From an uncultured Collinsella sp. (GTDB taxonomy: Bacteria > Actinomycetota > Coriobacteriia > Coriobacteriales > Coriobacteriaceae), in assembly GCA_900550195.1 (NCBI GenBank), contig URRB01000001.1, positions 62,001 to 126,000 on the forward strand: a stretch of DNA of 64,000 nt. Direction: 5' to 3'. This document shows positions 16,183-25,006 of the stretch, piece by piece; position 1 is the first letter of the stretch, and the number at the start of each line of letters is the position of its first letter. A program made the position numbers and the translations under genes. Below the pieces are notes generated by a model that saw only the letters and a program-made list of their open reading frames with translations, did no database searches and was not told the DNA's origin.

Positions 16183-16713
16183 ATGTCTTATTTGGATCTG
16201 GCTCGGGGTCGGTGTTCTTGTCGTGAATTTCAGGATCGTTCTGTTGAGCAAGCTGTTGTGGATGCCATTGTTGAGGCTGGGCGTATTGCTCCTTCTGCTT
16301 GTAATAACCATCCAACCCGTGTGATGGTGTTGGATACGCCTGAGCTTCTGGAGAAGGCAGCTGCTTGTCAGCCTCGGTTTGCTCGTGATGGGTCTATCTT
16401 TGGGGCTCCGCTTGTTTTCCTTATTTGCAGCGTTACCGATGATGCTTGGGTGCGCCCGTATGATCAGATGAATTCCAGTGAAATCGATACGTCCATCGTG
16501 TGCGATCAGATGATGATGGAGGCCACCGAGCAGGGCCTGGGAACGTGCTGGGTATGCCATTTTAAGCCTGAGGTGGCACAGGAGCAGTTCAATCTGCCCA
16601 AGGGCGTCTATCCCTATCACATGCTTGTCTGTGGCTATCCTGCCGACCACATCGCCGACCCCGAGCATCGCGAGGCCCGTACCATTCCCCTCCCCAACTT
16701 CCTCCTCAAGTAG
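16183..16713 (+). CDS. Nitroreductase family FMN protein
   Basis: The 176-residue flavoprotein has the N-terminal ARGRCSCREFQDRSV and IAPSACNNHPTRVMV blocks (FMN phosphate and isoalloxazine contacts) and the C-terminal GLGTCWVCHF segment. Such enzymes reduce nitro compounds or quinones with NAD(P)H, or are uncharacterised. The start ATG follows GGAGGG. Codon use is strikingly uneven: the first 85 or so codons prefer U-ending codons, unlike the rest of the window, while the second half returns to C-ending codons. This suggests a mosaic origin. It is a single gene with its own terminator. Confidence 0.88.
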   Translation: MSYLDLARGRCSCREFQDRSVEQAVVDAIVEAGRIAPSACNNHPTRVMVLDTPELLEKAAACQPRFARDGSIFGAPLVFLICSVTDDAWVRPYDQMNSSEIDTSIVCDQMMMEATEQGLGTCWVCHFKPEVAQEQFNLPKGVYPYHMLVCGYPADHIADPEHREARTIPLPNFLLK

Positions 16714-16760
16714 TTTTTTGGCACATGCCCTAAAACCTACCTTTTACCGCTCACCCATTC

Positions 16761-16799
16761 GCCGAGTTCTGCGCCACAATGTGCAGGGCTCGGTTTTTT
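16761..16799 (+). terminator. Intrinsic terminator of the nitroreductase gene
   Basis: GCCGAGTTCTGC pairs with GCAGGGCTCGG (one bulge) and is followed by TTTTTT, 48 bases after the stop codon. Confidence 0.8.
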
Positions 16800-16824
16800 A
16801 TGTTGCGCGCCCCTGCACAGTCAT

Positions 16825-16855
16825 AAAAAAGGACCCGCAAGCTGCGGGTCCTTTC
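16825..16855 (-). terminator. Intrinsic terminator of divIVA, probably bidirectional
   Basis: GGACCCGC and GCGGGTCC are perfect arms with a short loop. AAAAAA precedes it on the plus strand, giving a U6 run for the minus-strand divIVA transcript, and CTTTCT follows on the plus strand. Confidence 0.88.
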
Positions 16856-16880
16856 TAGGCACTAAATTGTAGGCCGAATG

Positions 16881-17555
16881 TTAGTCCAGGTCGTCGGCAG
16901 CAAAGTTGTCGATCGGGGCGAAGGGATCGGCCACGGGGACAACCGGGTCAGCGACGGGCAGCGGCTCGGCGGGAACAGTCACTGCAGGAGAAGCGGCAGA
17001 ACCGACCGGCGTGGAGGCCATCAGATCGGCCGGGAAGGAATTCTGGGCATCGTCCATGAAGTGCTGGATGAGCTTGAGATACTCTGCCTTGAACTCCTCA
17101 CGGGAAGCCTTGAGACGATCGATCTCCTCGAGCTCGGCCTGCTTCTCGGTCAGAGCCTGGCGGATAACCTCGCGGGCCTTGGCGTCAGCCTCGTTGCGGA
17201 TACGCTCAGCGTTCTCGTTGGCATCGTTGACGATGGTCTCAGCGGTCTGCTGGGCAGCGATCAGGGCAGCGGAAATCTGGCGCTCCTGAGCGGAGAAGTC
17301 AGGGGCGGGAACAGCCACGGGGGCGGCAGGAACGGCCTGGGCGGTGGCATCCTGAGCCTGGGCAAGCTGAGCCTGCGCATCGGCAAGCTGCTGCTCGGTA
17401 GCAGTCAGACGACCCTTAAGGTCGACGATCTTAGCGAGCATAGCGTCAACCTCGGAGGACAGCGTCTCCAAGAAGACGTCGACCTCAGCAGGATCGTAGC
17501 CACGCTTGGCCTCAGAGAAAGTCTGAGCCTGGATGTCTGCAGGGGTAATAGCCAT
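16881..17555 (-). CDS. divIVA: DivIVA domain cell-division/polar growth protein
   Basis: The 224-residue protein starts with the DivIVA membrane-binding module, ITPADIQAQTFSEAKRGYDPAEVDVFL (residues 3-30). A coiled coil to about 70, an Ala/Gln/Pro linker to about 100, a second long coiled coil (100-175) and an Ala/Pro/Val-rich tail follow. DivIVA/Wag31 proteins mark negatively curved membrane and organise wall growth. The start ATG follows AAGGAG. It is the last gene of the yggS-sepF-yggT-divIVA group, an order conserved in actinobacteria, and ends at an intrinsic terminator. Confidence 0.95.
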   Translation of the reverse strand: MAITPADIQAQTFSEAKRGYDPAEVDVFLETLSSEVDAMLAKIVDLKGRLTATEQQLADAQAQLAQAQDATAQAVPAAPVAVPAPDFSAQERQISAALIAAQQTAETIVNDANENAERIRNEADAKAREVIRQALTEKQAELEEIDRLKASREEFKAEYLKLIQHFMDDAQNSFPADLMASTPVGSAASPAVTVPAEPLPVADPVVPVADPFAPIDNFAADDLD

Positions 17556-17616
17556 AACAAGTCTCCTTTTTCATCGCCTCGGCGCTACACGCCCGACGTA
17601 AGTTACTAAGTCAGTT

Positions 17617-17898
17617 CTACACGAGTATACCTATAAGAAGCTGCAGAACCAGCCTCTGCACCAACTGCAACGCAATAATCGCAACGACCGGCGAAAAATC
17701 GATACCGCCCATCGGCGGGATGAAACGACGGAACAGGTTGAGCCACGGACCGCACACGCTATCAAGCACCGCGGCAATATCCTGAAGCAAACCACCCTGC
17801 TTCATGGGAATCCACGTCATAAAGCAGTAGACGACAATGAGCGTGGAATAGAAGTTGAACAGCGTATTGACCAGCTGGACGATAGTGTAGATGTTGAT
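17617..17898 (-). CDS. yggT: YggT family membrane protein with non-canonical start
   Basis: The protein has two hydrophobic segments joined by the family's FMTWIP and GPWLNLFRRFIPPMGGIDFSPVVA blocks. The frame opens at the sepF stop codon, and no ATG, GTG or TTG occurs before the ATG at 17820. Starting there would delete the first membrane helix (IVQLVNTLFNFYSTLIVVY), which is coding-like. GAGGAG at 17905-17910 stands 6 bases before an ATC at 17898 and directly before an ATT at 17904. I take 17898 as most likely (93 residues); translation may also be coupled to the end of sepF, 21 bases upstream. YggT proteins are linked to division and osmotic behaviour, but have no settled function. Confidence 0.8.
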   Translation of the reverse strand: MNIYTIVQLVNTLFNFYSTLIVVYCFMTWIPMKQGGLLQDIAAVLDSVCGPWLNLFRRFIPPMGGIDFSPVVAIIALQLVQRLVLQLLIGILV

Positions 17899-17919
17899 GG
17901 GAATCTCCTCGTCTTGTCT

Positions 17920-18642
17920 TTACTTAAGGTAGCCGTCGGCACGAAGCTTCTTGAGATCGGAATCTTTGACCTCGCAACCGGCGGGCAGCACCATGAACAC
18001 GCGGTCGCCCACCTCCTTGACCGTGGCACCCAGACCGCAGGCAAAGCCGTAAGAGAAGTCCAAGACGCGCTTGGCAACTTCGGTGCGTACGCCCACAAAA
18101 ATCAGTGCGACAGGCTGCTTGGTGCGAACGCGGCGCACCACGGTCTCCACGTCGTCATAGCTCTCGGGGCGCAGGACATAGGCCGGCAGCTGCGGTGTGG
18201 CGTTGATGATATTGCTCGCATAGGCCGAGGCATCGCTCGGTGCAGGCGCAGGCGCAGCGGCGGCACGGGCGCGGGTGTTCTCGGCGTAGCTCGACGGCGT
18301 GTCATAGGCACCAGGACGATAACCGCTCGCAACACTGTCCTGCGAGCGCGAAGGCGGGTTATACGTCGTGGCATGGCGGGAGTCATCGCCGACCAGCTGC
18401 CCGGAGCGTGTATACACGGCAACCGACTCAGCTTCACCACGGCGCGTCTGACCAAGCAGGCCGTTACTCGGCTCGTCTTGGGTGTAGAAGCCCTCGCCCG
18501 AAGCACCGGTGTAGCCGTTGCCCTGATAGCCATCGTCATAGCCATCATCGTAGCCGTAGTCGTCGTCCTGGCCATAACCCTGGTCGTAACCCTGCTGGCC
18601 GCCCAGGTGCATCTTATTTTTAATCTCGTCAAGGAAGCCCAT
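17920..18642 (-). CDS. sepF: SepF cell-division protein
   Basis: SepF anchors FtsZ to the membrane and, in actinobacteria without FtsA, is the main tether. The 240-residue protein has an N-terminal amphipathic start (MGFLDEIKNKM), a long Gly/Tyr/Asp-rich linker (residues 17-60) and a disordered Ala/Pro stretch. The C-terminal SepF fold covers about 150-240 (RPESYDDVETVVRRV, PVALIFVGV, RVLDFSYGFACGLG, VFMVLP). The start at 18642 follows GAGAGGA; upstream in-frame codons add nothing conserved. It is co-directional with yggS and yggT. No ftsA is seen in the window, which fits SepF-based anchoring. Confidence 0.95.
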   Translation of the reverse strand: MGFLDEIKNKMHLGGQQGYDQGYGQDDDYGYDDGYDDGYQGNGYTGASGEGFYTQDEPSNGLLGQTRRGEAESVAVYTRSGQLVGDDSRHATTYNPPSRSQDSVASGYRPGAYDTPSSYAENTRARAAAAPAPAPSDASAYASNIINATPQLPAYVLRPESYDDVETVVRRVRTKQPVALIFVGVRTEVAKRVLDFSYGFACGLGATVKEVGDRVFMVLPAGCEVKDSDLKKLRADGYLK

Positions 18643-18702
18643 GGTTGTGTCCTCTCGCGGTTTAGTGCAGGCGCCCCGATAATCAGTGCGCACTTCAGAG
18701 CC

Positions 18703-19440
18703 TTATTTTACTGCAAACTCCAGGCTAAATACTACCCTGCCCAGGCGAACGAGCGTAGAGCCCTCCTCAAGGGCAGGCTCAAAGTCTTCGCTCATGCCGC
18801 AGGAAAGCTCAGGCAGGTTCAAATCGGGATGCGCCGCCTCCAGCTCATCCCTCAGCTCACGAAGCCCCGCAAAGGTGCGGCGCGCCACATCCTTATTCCC
18901 CCGGGGCGCCATAGTCATAAGCCCCTGTACGCAAATTCCCTCAAGTTCCGCAAGCTCACCCGCGGCGGCGCGAATCTCATCGGGCGAAAAGCCTCCCTTC
19001 GACTCCTCACCACTCACATTGACCTCAATGAGCACACGCTGGGGGCCGGCGAGTTCGCCTGCCTCAATCTTGCGGGCAGCACGGCTCGAGATCGCCTGCG
19101 CCAGATGCAGCGAACCCACCGAGTGAATCAGCTCGGCTGAGCCCAGCACCGCATTGATCTTATTGGTCTGCAGGTTGCCGATCATATCGAAGCGCACCTC
19201 GGGCAGCTCCGGATGCTCCGCCAAACCTGTGAGCTTGCGAACCAGCTCCTGCGGGCGATTCTCGGCAAAATGGCGATACCCCGCCTGGATGGCGGCAACG
19301 GTCTCATCGACACCAACGGTCTTGGACACGGCAATGAGGCGCGCGGCGTCGTGGAGACGGCCCGCGCGATCGAGCGCCGCATAAAAACGTTCCAGAATCT
19401 GCTCGCGGCGAGCGCGCATCAAGTCCAAATAGTTATCCAT
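18703..19440 (-). CDS. yggS: YggS family pyridoxal-phosphate homeostasis protein
   Basis: The 245-residue PLP-binding TIM-barrel protein is of the YggS/PROSC family, which buffers PLP and affects amino acid pools. The PLP lysine motif LIAVSKTVG lies near residue 40. FAENRPQEL, FDMIGNLQTNK and the late LSCGMSEDFEPAL and STLVRLG phosphate-binding blocks are present. The start at 19440 follows GGAGG at 9 bases. It heads the yggS-sepF-yggT-divIVA group. In related genomes it usually follows pgeF directly; here the pst operon lies between. Confidence 0.95.
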   Translation of the reverse strand: MDNYLDLMRARREQILERFYAALDRAGRLHDAARLIAVSKTVGVDETVAAIQAGYRHFAENRPQELVRKLTGLAEHPELPEVRFDMIGNLQTNKINAVLGSAELIHSVGSLHLAQAISSRAARKIEAGELAGPQRVLIEVNVSGEESKGGFSPDEIRAAAGELAELEGICVQGLMTMAPRGNKDVARRTFAGLRELRDELEAAHPDLNLPELSCGMSEDFEPALEEGSTLVRLGRVVFSLEFAVK

Positions 19441-19490
19441 TGCCAATCGCCTCCGCTGACAGCCAAACAAGTAGTCCCATGCTAACGCAA

Positions 19491-19522
19491 GAGCGCGGCC
19501 CCGCATGTGCAAGGCCGCGCTC
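19491..19522 (-). terminator. Hairpin after phoU, probable terminator of the pst operon
   Basis: Perfect 10-base GC-rich arms (GAGCGCGGCC and GGCCGCGCTC) lie 38 bases past the phoU stop. CTTGCG follows, so the U run is poor. Confidence 0.6.
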
Positions 19523-19559
19523 ACTTAGGTATTTACAATCTTTCGACGAACGGGGTTAC

Positions 19560-20417
19560 TTACTCCTCGTCGTCCTCGCCATCGTCCTCATCCTCAAGAT
19601 GATCGAGCAGGTAGCGAAGACCCTCGCTGACCTCGTTAACGGGCACCTTGGCAACGTAGTGTGCATCGACGGCGGGCCTCATGATAACACCCTCGCCCGA
19701 AGGCACGCGCATGCTCTCGAGCTCATCCTCATCAGTGCAGGCGATATCACCGGCAGTCATACGCTGTCCGGTCAACAGGAAGGTCAGACGGCAGGCGGCA
19801 TCGATGGAAATCGAGGCGATGCGATCGAGATAGCGCGATACCATGATGGCGCGGCGCAGGTCGTCATAGTTGCTGTCGTCGTCCATAAAATCGCCCGTGT
19901 CCATGCGGTTAAAGGTGCGGAAGAACTTCTCGTAGGCGGCGTGCACTGGCTCGTCCTCGACGGCCAAGTTGCAGATGATGGACATGTCGTTGGTGACGAG
20001 CGCAGAAAGCGAAGAGCCCAGCACCTGGTAGACGGCCTCAGCCTCGGCCTCGACCGTGCCGACAAGCTCCTTGGGCAGCGAGATGTCGGCCTTGATCATA
20101 TGACGCGTGGCGCGGCAAATCTGGCGAACCTTATCGGTCATGCGCTGCAGGTTAAAGTCGACGTAGATGATCGTCTGCAGCAAGCGGAAGTCGGAGGCGA
20201 CCGGTGACTGCGTGGCAATCAGGTTGTAGCAGACGGCCTCCAGGTTGGCGCAGCGTGCGTCAATCGAAAGCGTGCGCTTCTTGGTCTTGGTGGCGAGCTT
20301 GCGGTCGTCGGTCACATAGGCCTTCACGGCATCGTGGAGGGCCAGATCGACGGCCTCGTAGATGCTCAGCATCTCGTGACGGGCCTCGATGAGCTGACGG
20401 GAAAACAGTTTGCGCAT
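19560..20417 (-). CDS. phoU: PhoU-type phosphate signalling regulator
   Basis: The 285-residue helical protein has two PhoU repeats. Blocks such as RQICRATRHM near residue 100 and MVSRYLDRIASISIDAA near 190 match the metal-binding helices (usually E/DxxxD). An extra C-terminal part ends in an acidic tail (EDEDDGEDDEE). PhoU links the Pst transporter to phosphate signalling and limits uptake. The start ATG follows TGGAGTG. It is the last gene of pstS-pstC-pstA-pstB-phoU. I do not see a two-component PhoR/PhoB pair in the window. Confidence 0.92.
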   Translation of the reverse strand: MRKLFSRQLIEARHEMLSIYEAVDLALHDAVKAYVTDDRKLATKTKKRTLSIDARCANLEAVCYNLIATQSPVASDFRLLQTIIYVDFNLQRMTDKVRQICRATRHMIKADISLPKELVGTVEAEAEAVYQVLGSSLSALVTNDMSIICNLAVEDEPVHAAYEKFFRTFNRMDTGDFMDDDSNYDDLRRAIMVSRYLDRIASISIDAACRLTFLLTGQRMTAGDIACTDEDELESMRVPSGEGVIMRPAVDAHYVAKVPVNEVSEGLRYLLDHLEDEDDGEDDEE

Positions 20418-20509
20418 GGTTCACTCCAATCAGTTGGGTGCGGTCATGCCGCCCGCACAGTGAATACGCACCGGACCAGATCCGATCGGCTTGGGACTAG
20501 TCGCACCGA

Positions 20510-21313
<804 letters not shown>

Positions 21314-21325
21314 GGGACTCCTTAA

Positions 21326-22231
21326 CTAGCGACGCTTGCGCGACAGGAAGCGCGCAAACAGGTTGAAGGCCAAAATGATCACCATCAGCAAGAGCGCGGT
21401 GCCGTAGGCTGCGTTCATGTTGATGCCGTCGTTGGCAAGCAGGTACAGGTGAACGGTCATGGGACGACCGGAATCGAGCGGCGAAATAGGTAGATTGATG
21501 GCCTGGCCCATGGTGTAGAGCACCACGGCGGTCTCGCCGATGGCACGGCCGATGGCAAGGACGATGCCCGTGGCAATGCGGCCAAAGGCCGAAGGAAGCA
21601 CGATCTTGGAGACGACCTGCCACTTGGTAGCGCCCAGGCCGTACGCGCCCCAACGGATATAGCGCGGAACGGCGCGAATGGCTTCTTCGGTGGTGCGCAT
21701 GACGATGGGAAGCATCAAGAGCGCGAGCGCCAGAGCGGCCGAGACCATCGAAAGGCCCAGGCCCATAGCCTCGACAAACAAGGCGTAGCCAAACAGGCCC
21801 ATAACGATGGAGGGCACCGAGGCCAAAGCGTCAGCAGCGTAGCGAATGAGCTCGACGACCTTGCCCTGCTTGGCGTACTCGGCCAGATAGACGGCTGCCA
21901 GCACAGCGATCGGCGTGCAGATAAGCATGGCGAGCGCCGTCACGTAGACGGTCGAGACGATCGTGGGCCAAATTCCGCCCTCGGCGTTGACGCCCTGGGG
22001 CCAACCGAAGATAAAGTCGAGCGAGATGTGTGGCAGGCCGTTGATGACCACGTAGGCGATGATAGCGACCAGCACCAGCGTGGTGATGTAGGCAGCGGCA
22101 CGAAACACGCCAAGCATGATCTTGTTGGACAGGTCCTTGTTGATGCGGCCCTTCTTGCCGTGGGAAAGGGCACGCTTGATGCGCTCGCGCGACGAGGTCG
22201 TATCGACCGTCGTGTCAACGGAATCGGACAT
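21326..22231 (-). CDS. pstA: Phosphate ABC transporter permease PstA
   Basis: The 301-residue inner membrane permease has about six hydrophobic segments, the first at about residue 40 after a charged cytoplasmic N-terminus. The EAA-type coupling loop near residue 200 (YGLGATKWQVVSKIVLPSA) is that of PstA. The start follows AGAGGGGG. It is 3 bases from pstC and 12 from pstB. Confidence 0.96.
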   Translation of the reverse strand: MSDSVDTTVDTTSSRERIKRALSHGKKGRINKDLSNKIMLGVFRAAAYITTLVLVAIIAYVVINGLPHISLDFIFGWPQGVNAEGGIWPTIVSTVYVTALAMLICTPIAVLAAVYLAEYAKQGKVVELIRYAADALASVPSIVMGLFGYALFVEAMGLGLSMVSAALALALLMLPIVMRTTEEAIRAVPRYIRWGAYGLGATKWQVVSKIVLPSAFGRIATGIVLAIGRAIGETAVVLYTMGQAINLPISPLDSGRPMTVHLYLLANDGINMNAAYGTALLLMVIILAFNLFARFLSRKRR

Positions 22232-22234
22232 AGC

Positions 22235-23161
22235 CTACCCCCTCTTCTTCTTGGAAATCAGACGGACGATACCCACCAGCGTGGCGGAGATGATAAACAG
22301 GACCACACCCATGCCGAACAGCGCCGAGCGGTGCAGACCCGAGGAATAGCTCATGTCGAGCGCAATCTGGCTCGTGAGCGTCGAGATGGGGCTCGCAATG
22401 CTGTCGGGAATAACCGGGGCGTTACCTACGACCATGAGCACGGCCATGGTCTCGCCGATGGCACGGCCCATACCCAGCACGATGGCATCAACGATACCCA
22501 GCTTCGCGGCAGGTAGCACGACCTTATAGATGGTCTGCCACTTTGTGGCGCCCATGGCATACGATGCCTCGCGAATGCCCATGGGAATGGAATTGAGAGC
22601 ATCGATGGTGAGCGTGGTGATGGTAGGGACGATCATGATGGCGAGCACAAACCACGCCGTCAGCGCACCAAAACCAAGGCCGCCGGTCAGTTGTGCGATA
22701 AACGGGCGGATGATGATCATGCCAAAGAAGCCGTAGATGATGGAGGGTATGCCCGCCAGCAGGTCAACGGCGGGGCTGATGAGCTTGCGCACGCGCTTGC
22801 TGGCAATCTCGACCAGGTAAACGGCCGTACCCACGCCCAGCGGCACGCCCATGGCGAGCGCACCGACGGTCACCAGACCCGAGCCGGCAAGCAGCGACAA
22901 GATGCCGTAGTGGCCCTCGGAAGGCGCCCACGTAAAGCTAAAGAAGTCAGCCAGACCGATGTCAGTAAAGACGGGCAGCGCCGAGTACGTGGTAAAGACA
23001 AAAATCAGGATGACGGTAACGACCGCCAAGAACGCGCAGGCAAAGAAGATCCACTGCAGCGCCTTCTCCTTGATATAGGTACTGCGCGATACGAGCGCCA
23101 GCTCGCGCTTCTTGGGCGTCTGAACATTCTGCTCAGTCTGGGAGTTTTCCTGTGCTTCCAT
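22235..23161 (-). CDS. pstC: Phosphate ABC transporter permease PstC
   Basis: The 308-residue membrane permease partners PstA. The EAA loop reads YAMGATKWQTIYKVVLPAA, and RPFIAQL in the periplasmic loop and SIIYGFFG before it are typical of PstC. I chose ATG at 23161, 8 bases after GGGGAG; a GTG three codons earlier overlaps the pstS stop codon and is also possible. The translation of pstS, pstC and pstA is probably coupled. Confidence 0.96.
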   Translation of the reverse strand: MEAQENSQTEQNVQTPKKRELALVSRSTYIKEKALQWIFFACAFLAVVTVILIFVFTTYSALPVFTDIGLADFFSFTWAPSEGHYGILSLLAGSGLVTVGALAMGVPLGVGTAVYLVEIASKRVRKLISPAVDLLAGIPSIIYGFFGMIIIRPFIAQLTGGLGFGALTAWFVLAIMIVPTITTLTIDALNSIPMGIREASYAMGATKWQTIYKVVLPAAKLGIVDAIVLGMGRAIGETMAVLMVVGNAPVIPDSIASPISTLTSQIALDMSYSSGLHRSALFGMGVVLFIISATLVGIVRLISKKKRG

Positions 23162-23162
23162 G

Positions 23163-23999
23163 CTACTCACTCCCCTTCTCGTCGTTGGTGACGGGAATAA
23201 AGCCCGCCTCGCGAATCTGCTTGTCCATCTTTTCGGACGTCACATAGTCGATGTAATCCTGCGCCTGCTGCGAAGGCACACCCTTCACAAAGAAGTAAAG
23301 GTCGCGCGAGATGGGATAGCCGCCACTCGCGACCGTCTTCTCGGACGCCTCAACATGATTGACCGAGACGGCCTTGACCGAGGTCTTGGCGTTGAGGCTA
23401 TCGACGAAGCCCAGCGAAATGTAGCCGATGGCCCCACGCGAACGAGATACCACGTCGCGCACCTGGCCCGTACCCGAAAGAACAGCCGAGCGGCGATCGA
23501 ACGGCGTGCCATCCATCACGATGGTACGGAAGGCCTCGCGCGTACCGGACGCCTCGTCTCGGTTGATGACCTGAATCCTCAGGTCCTCGCCACCGACCTC
23601 TTTCCAATTGGTAATCTTGCCGGCGTAGATATCGCGGAGCTGCTCGGTCGAGAGGTTATCGACGGGGTTGTCGTCGTTCACGATGACCGCAATACCGTCG
23701 TGGGCAATGACGATGGGAGTCAGGCCCAGATCCTGTTCGTCGGCATTGAGTCCACGGGAGGAGCTGGCGATATCGGCCGTGCCGGCGCTGACGGCCTCGA
23801 TCCCAGCGGAAGAACCCAAACCGGAAACGAGCACGTCGATGCCGGTCTCCTCCTTAAAGCCCTCGGCCGCAATCTCGGCGATAGGAAGGCAGGTCGTGGA
23901 GCCGGCCACGGTAATGGAAGAGGTCGAAGATCCCGAAGAACAGGCGCACAGCGTAAGCGTAAGCACAGCGGCGCTCAGAACCGATACGATCTTTCTCAT
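23163..23999 (-). CDS. pstS: Phosphate-binding lipoprotein PstS
   Basis: The 278-residue substrate-binding protein captures phosphate outside the membrane. A signal peptide ends in the lipobox LCAC (cysteine near residue 19). The phosphate site is visible in AGSTTCLPIAE, DIASSSRGL and DEASGTREAF. Its ATG overlaps the end of pgeF by 4 bases (ATGA), so its translation depends on pgeF at least partly. This puts the whole pst operon under the promoter of pgeF unless an internal promoter lies inside pgeF. Confidence 0.96.
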   Translation of the reverse strand: MRKIVSVLSAAVLTLTLCACSSGSSTSSITVAGSTTCLPIAEIAAEGFKEETGIDVLVSGLGSSAGIEAVSAGTADIASSSRGLNADEQDLGLTPIVIAHDGIAVIVNDDNPVDNLSTEQLRDIYAGKITNWKEVGGEDLRIQVINRDEASGTREAFRTIVMDGTPFDRRSAVLSGTGQVRDVVSRSRGAIGYISLGFVDSLNAKTSVKAVSVNHVEASEKTVASGGYPISRDLYFFVKGVPSQQAQDYIDYVTSEKMDKQIREAGFIPVTNDEKGSE

Positions 24000-24796
24000 A
24001 GCATCACGCCGATCGCAGCATGGCGCCCACAGGTGCCGTCCTCGTTACGGTAGGAATAAAAGCGGTCGTTCTGACGCACGGTCGAAAGCTGGGTATCCAC
24101 GATATTATCCGCGTCGACACCGACATCTACCAGCGCCTCGCGAATGGCAGCGGAAAGATCGAGCATGCGAGAGGTATTCGCATCGATGCAAGAGAACTCG
24201 GCGGCAAAGCGATCCATGAGTTCCTGGGATACCTCATATTCGTCACCCAAGATATGGGGGCCGATATAGGCGGAAACGTCGCTCGCATCGCAACCGGCAG
24301 CATCGCAAAGCGCCTGGCACGCCTTGGCGGAAATACGTGCAATCGTGCCCTTCCAACCGGAGTGCACCACGGCAAATCCGCCGGGGGCCACCAGCACCAC
24401 GGGAACGCAGTCGGCAAAGCAGAGCAGCACGGGCACGTTATGCGCCGTGCAGACGATGGCATCACAGCCCTCGGCAATCTGCTCGCGAACGTCCTCAAGG
24501 TCATCGGCGCCGTTCGAGGTCACCGCAACGATATGATCACCATGGACCTGATTGGGAACGAGCAGGTTGTGCTCGCACTCGGCGGCACCCATAGCCTCGA
24601 GCGCACGACGACGATTTTCTTGAACAGCAAAGGGGTCATCGCCAACATGCGAGCCCAAGTTGAGTGAGGAGTACGCATCTTCGGAAACGCCACCGGCGCG
24701 CTCGGTGAAGGCAAAGCGAACATCGGATGTCGCGCCCTCCACCAACGTAACTCCATCATGGTCGACACGCGAAACTTTGTCCGCACGTGCTGCCAT
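23996..24796 (-). CDS. pgeF: Peptidoglycan editing factor PgeF (YfiH/laccase-domain family)
   Basis: The 266-residue protein belongs to the YfiH family, once called multicopper polyphenol oxidase; in E. coli it prevents wrong amino acids (L-serine) from entering wall precursors. Family residues visible are NQVHGD (first His), CFADCVPVVLV (Cys), VVHSGWKGT (second His) and YIGPHI. The start at 24796 follows AGGAGG. In actinobacteria it usually sits between ftsZ and yggS, as here apart from the inserted pst genes. A strong terminator separates it from ftsZ, so it has its own promoter in 24797-24948. Confidence 0.92.
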   Translation of the reverse strand: MAARADKVSRVDHDGVTLVEGATSDVRFAFTERAGGVSEDAYSSLNLGSHVGDDPFAVQENRRRALEAMGAAECEHNLLVPNQVHGDHIVAVTSNGADDLEDVREQIAEGCDAIVCTAHNVPVLLCFADCVPVVLVAPGGFAVVHSGWKGTIARISAKACQALCDAAGCDASDVSAYIGPHILGDEYEVSQELMDRFAAEFSCIDANTSRMLDLSAAIREALVDVGVDADNIVDTQLSTVRQNDRFYSYRNEDGTCGRHAAIGVML

Positions 24797-24948
24797 ACTA
24801 AAGCCTCCTAATAACACAAGTACCGCGGCATCGCCGCTACAGCCCGCGTTTATACGGCTGTCATACTTCTCTAAAAGGATACCTGCTGCGCTGGAGGCAA
24901 TCGTAAAGGGAACGTAAAGAGATTGGAGGTTCTAGTTTACAAAGTCGA

Positions 24949-24980
24949 AATAAAAAGGGCGCGTCCATACGGACACGCCC
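24949..24980 (-). terminator. Intrinsic terminator of the dcw/ftsZ operon
   Basis: On the minus strand GGGCGTGTCC-GTAT-GGACGCGCCC is followed by TTTTTATTT. It lies 26 bases after the ftsZ stop codon. Confidence 0.92.
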
Positions 24981-25006
24981 CTGCGCACAACAATGCAAAG
25001 AACGAC

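Noticed and set aside
23996..24796. Naming the YfiH-family gene a laccase or polyphenol oxidase
   Set aside because: The residues are those of the PgeF family, and the wall-gene context favours a role in peptidoglycan editing.
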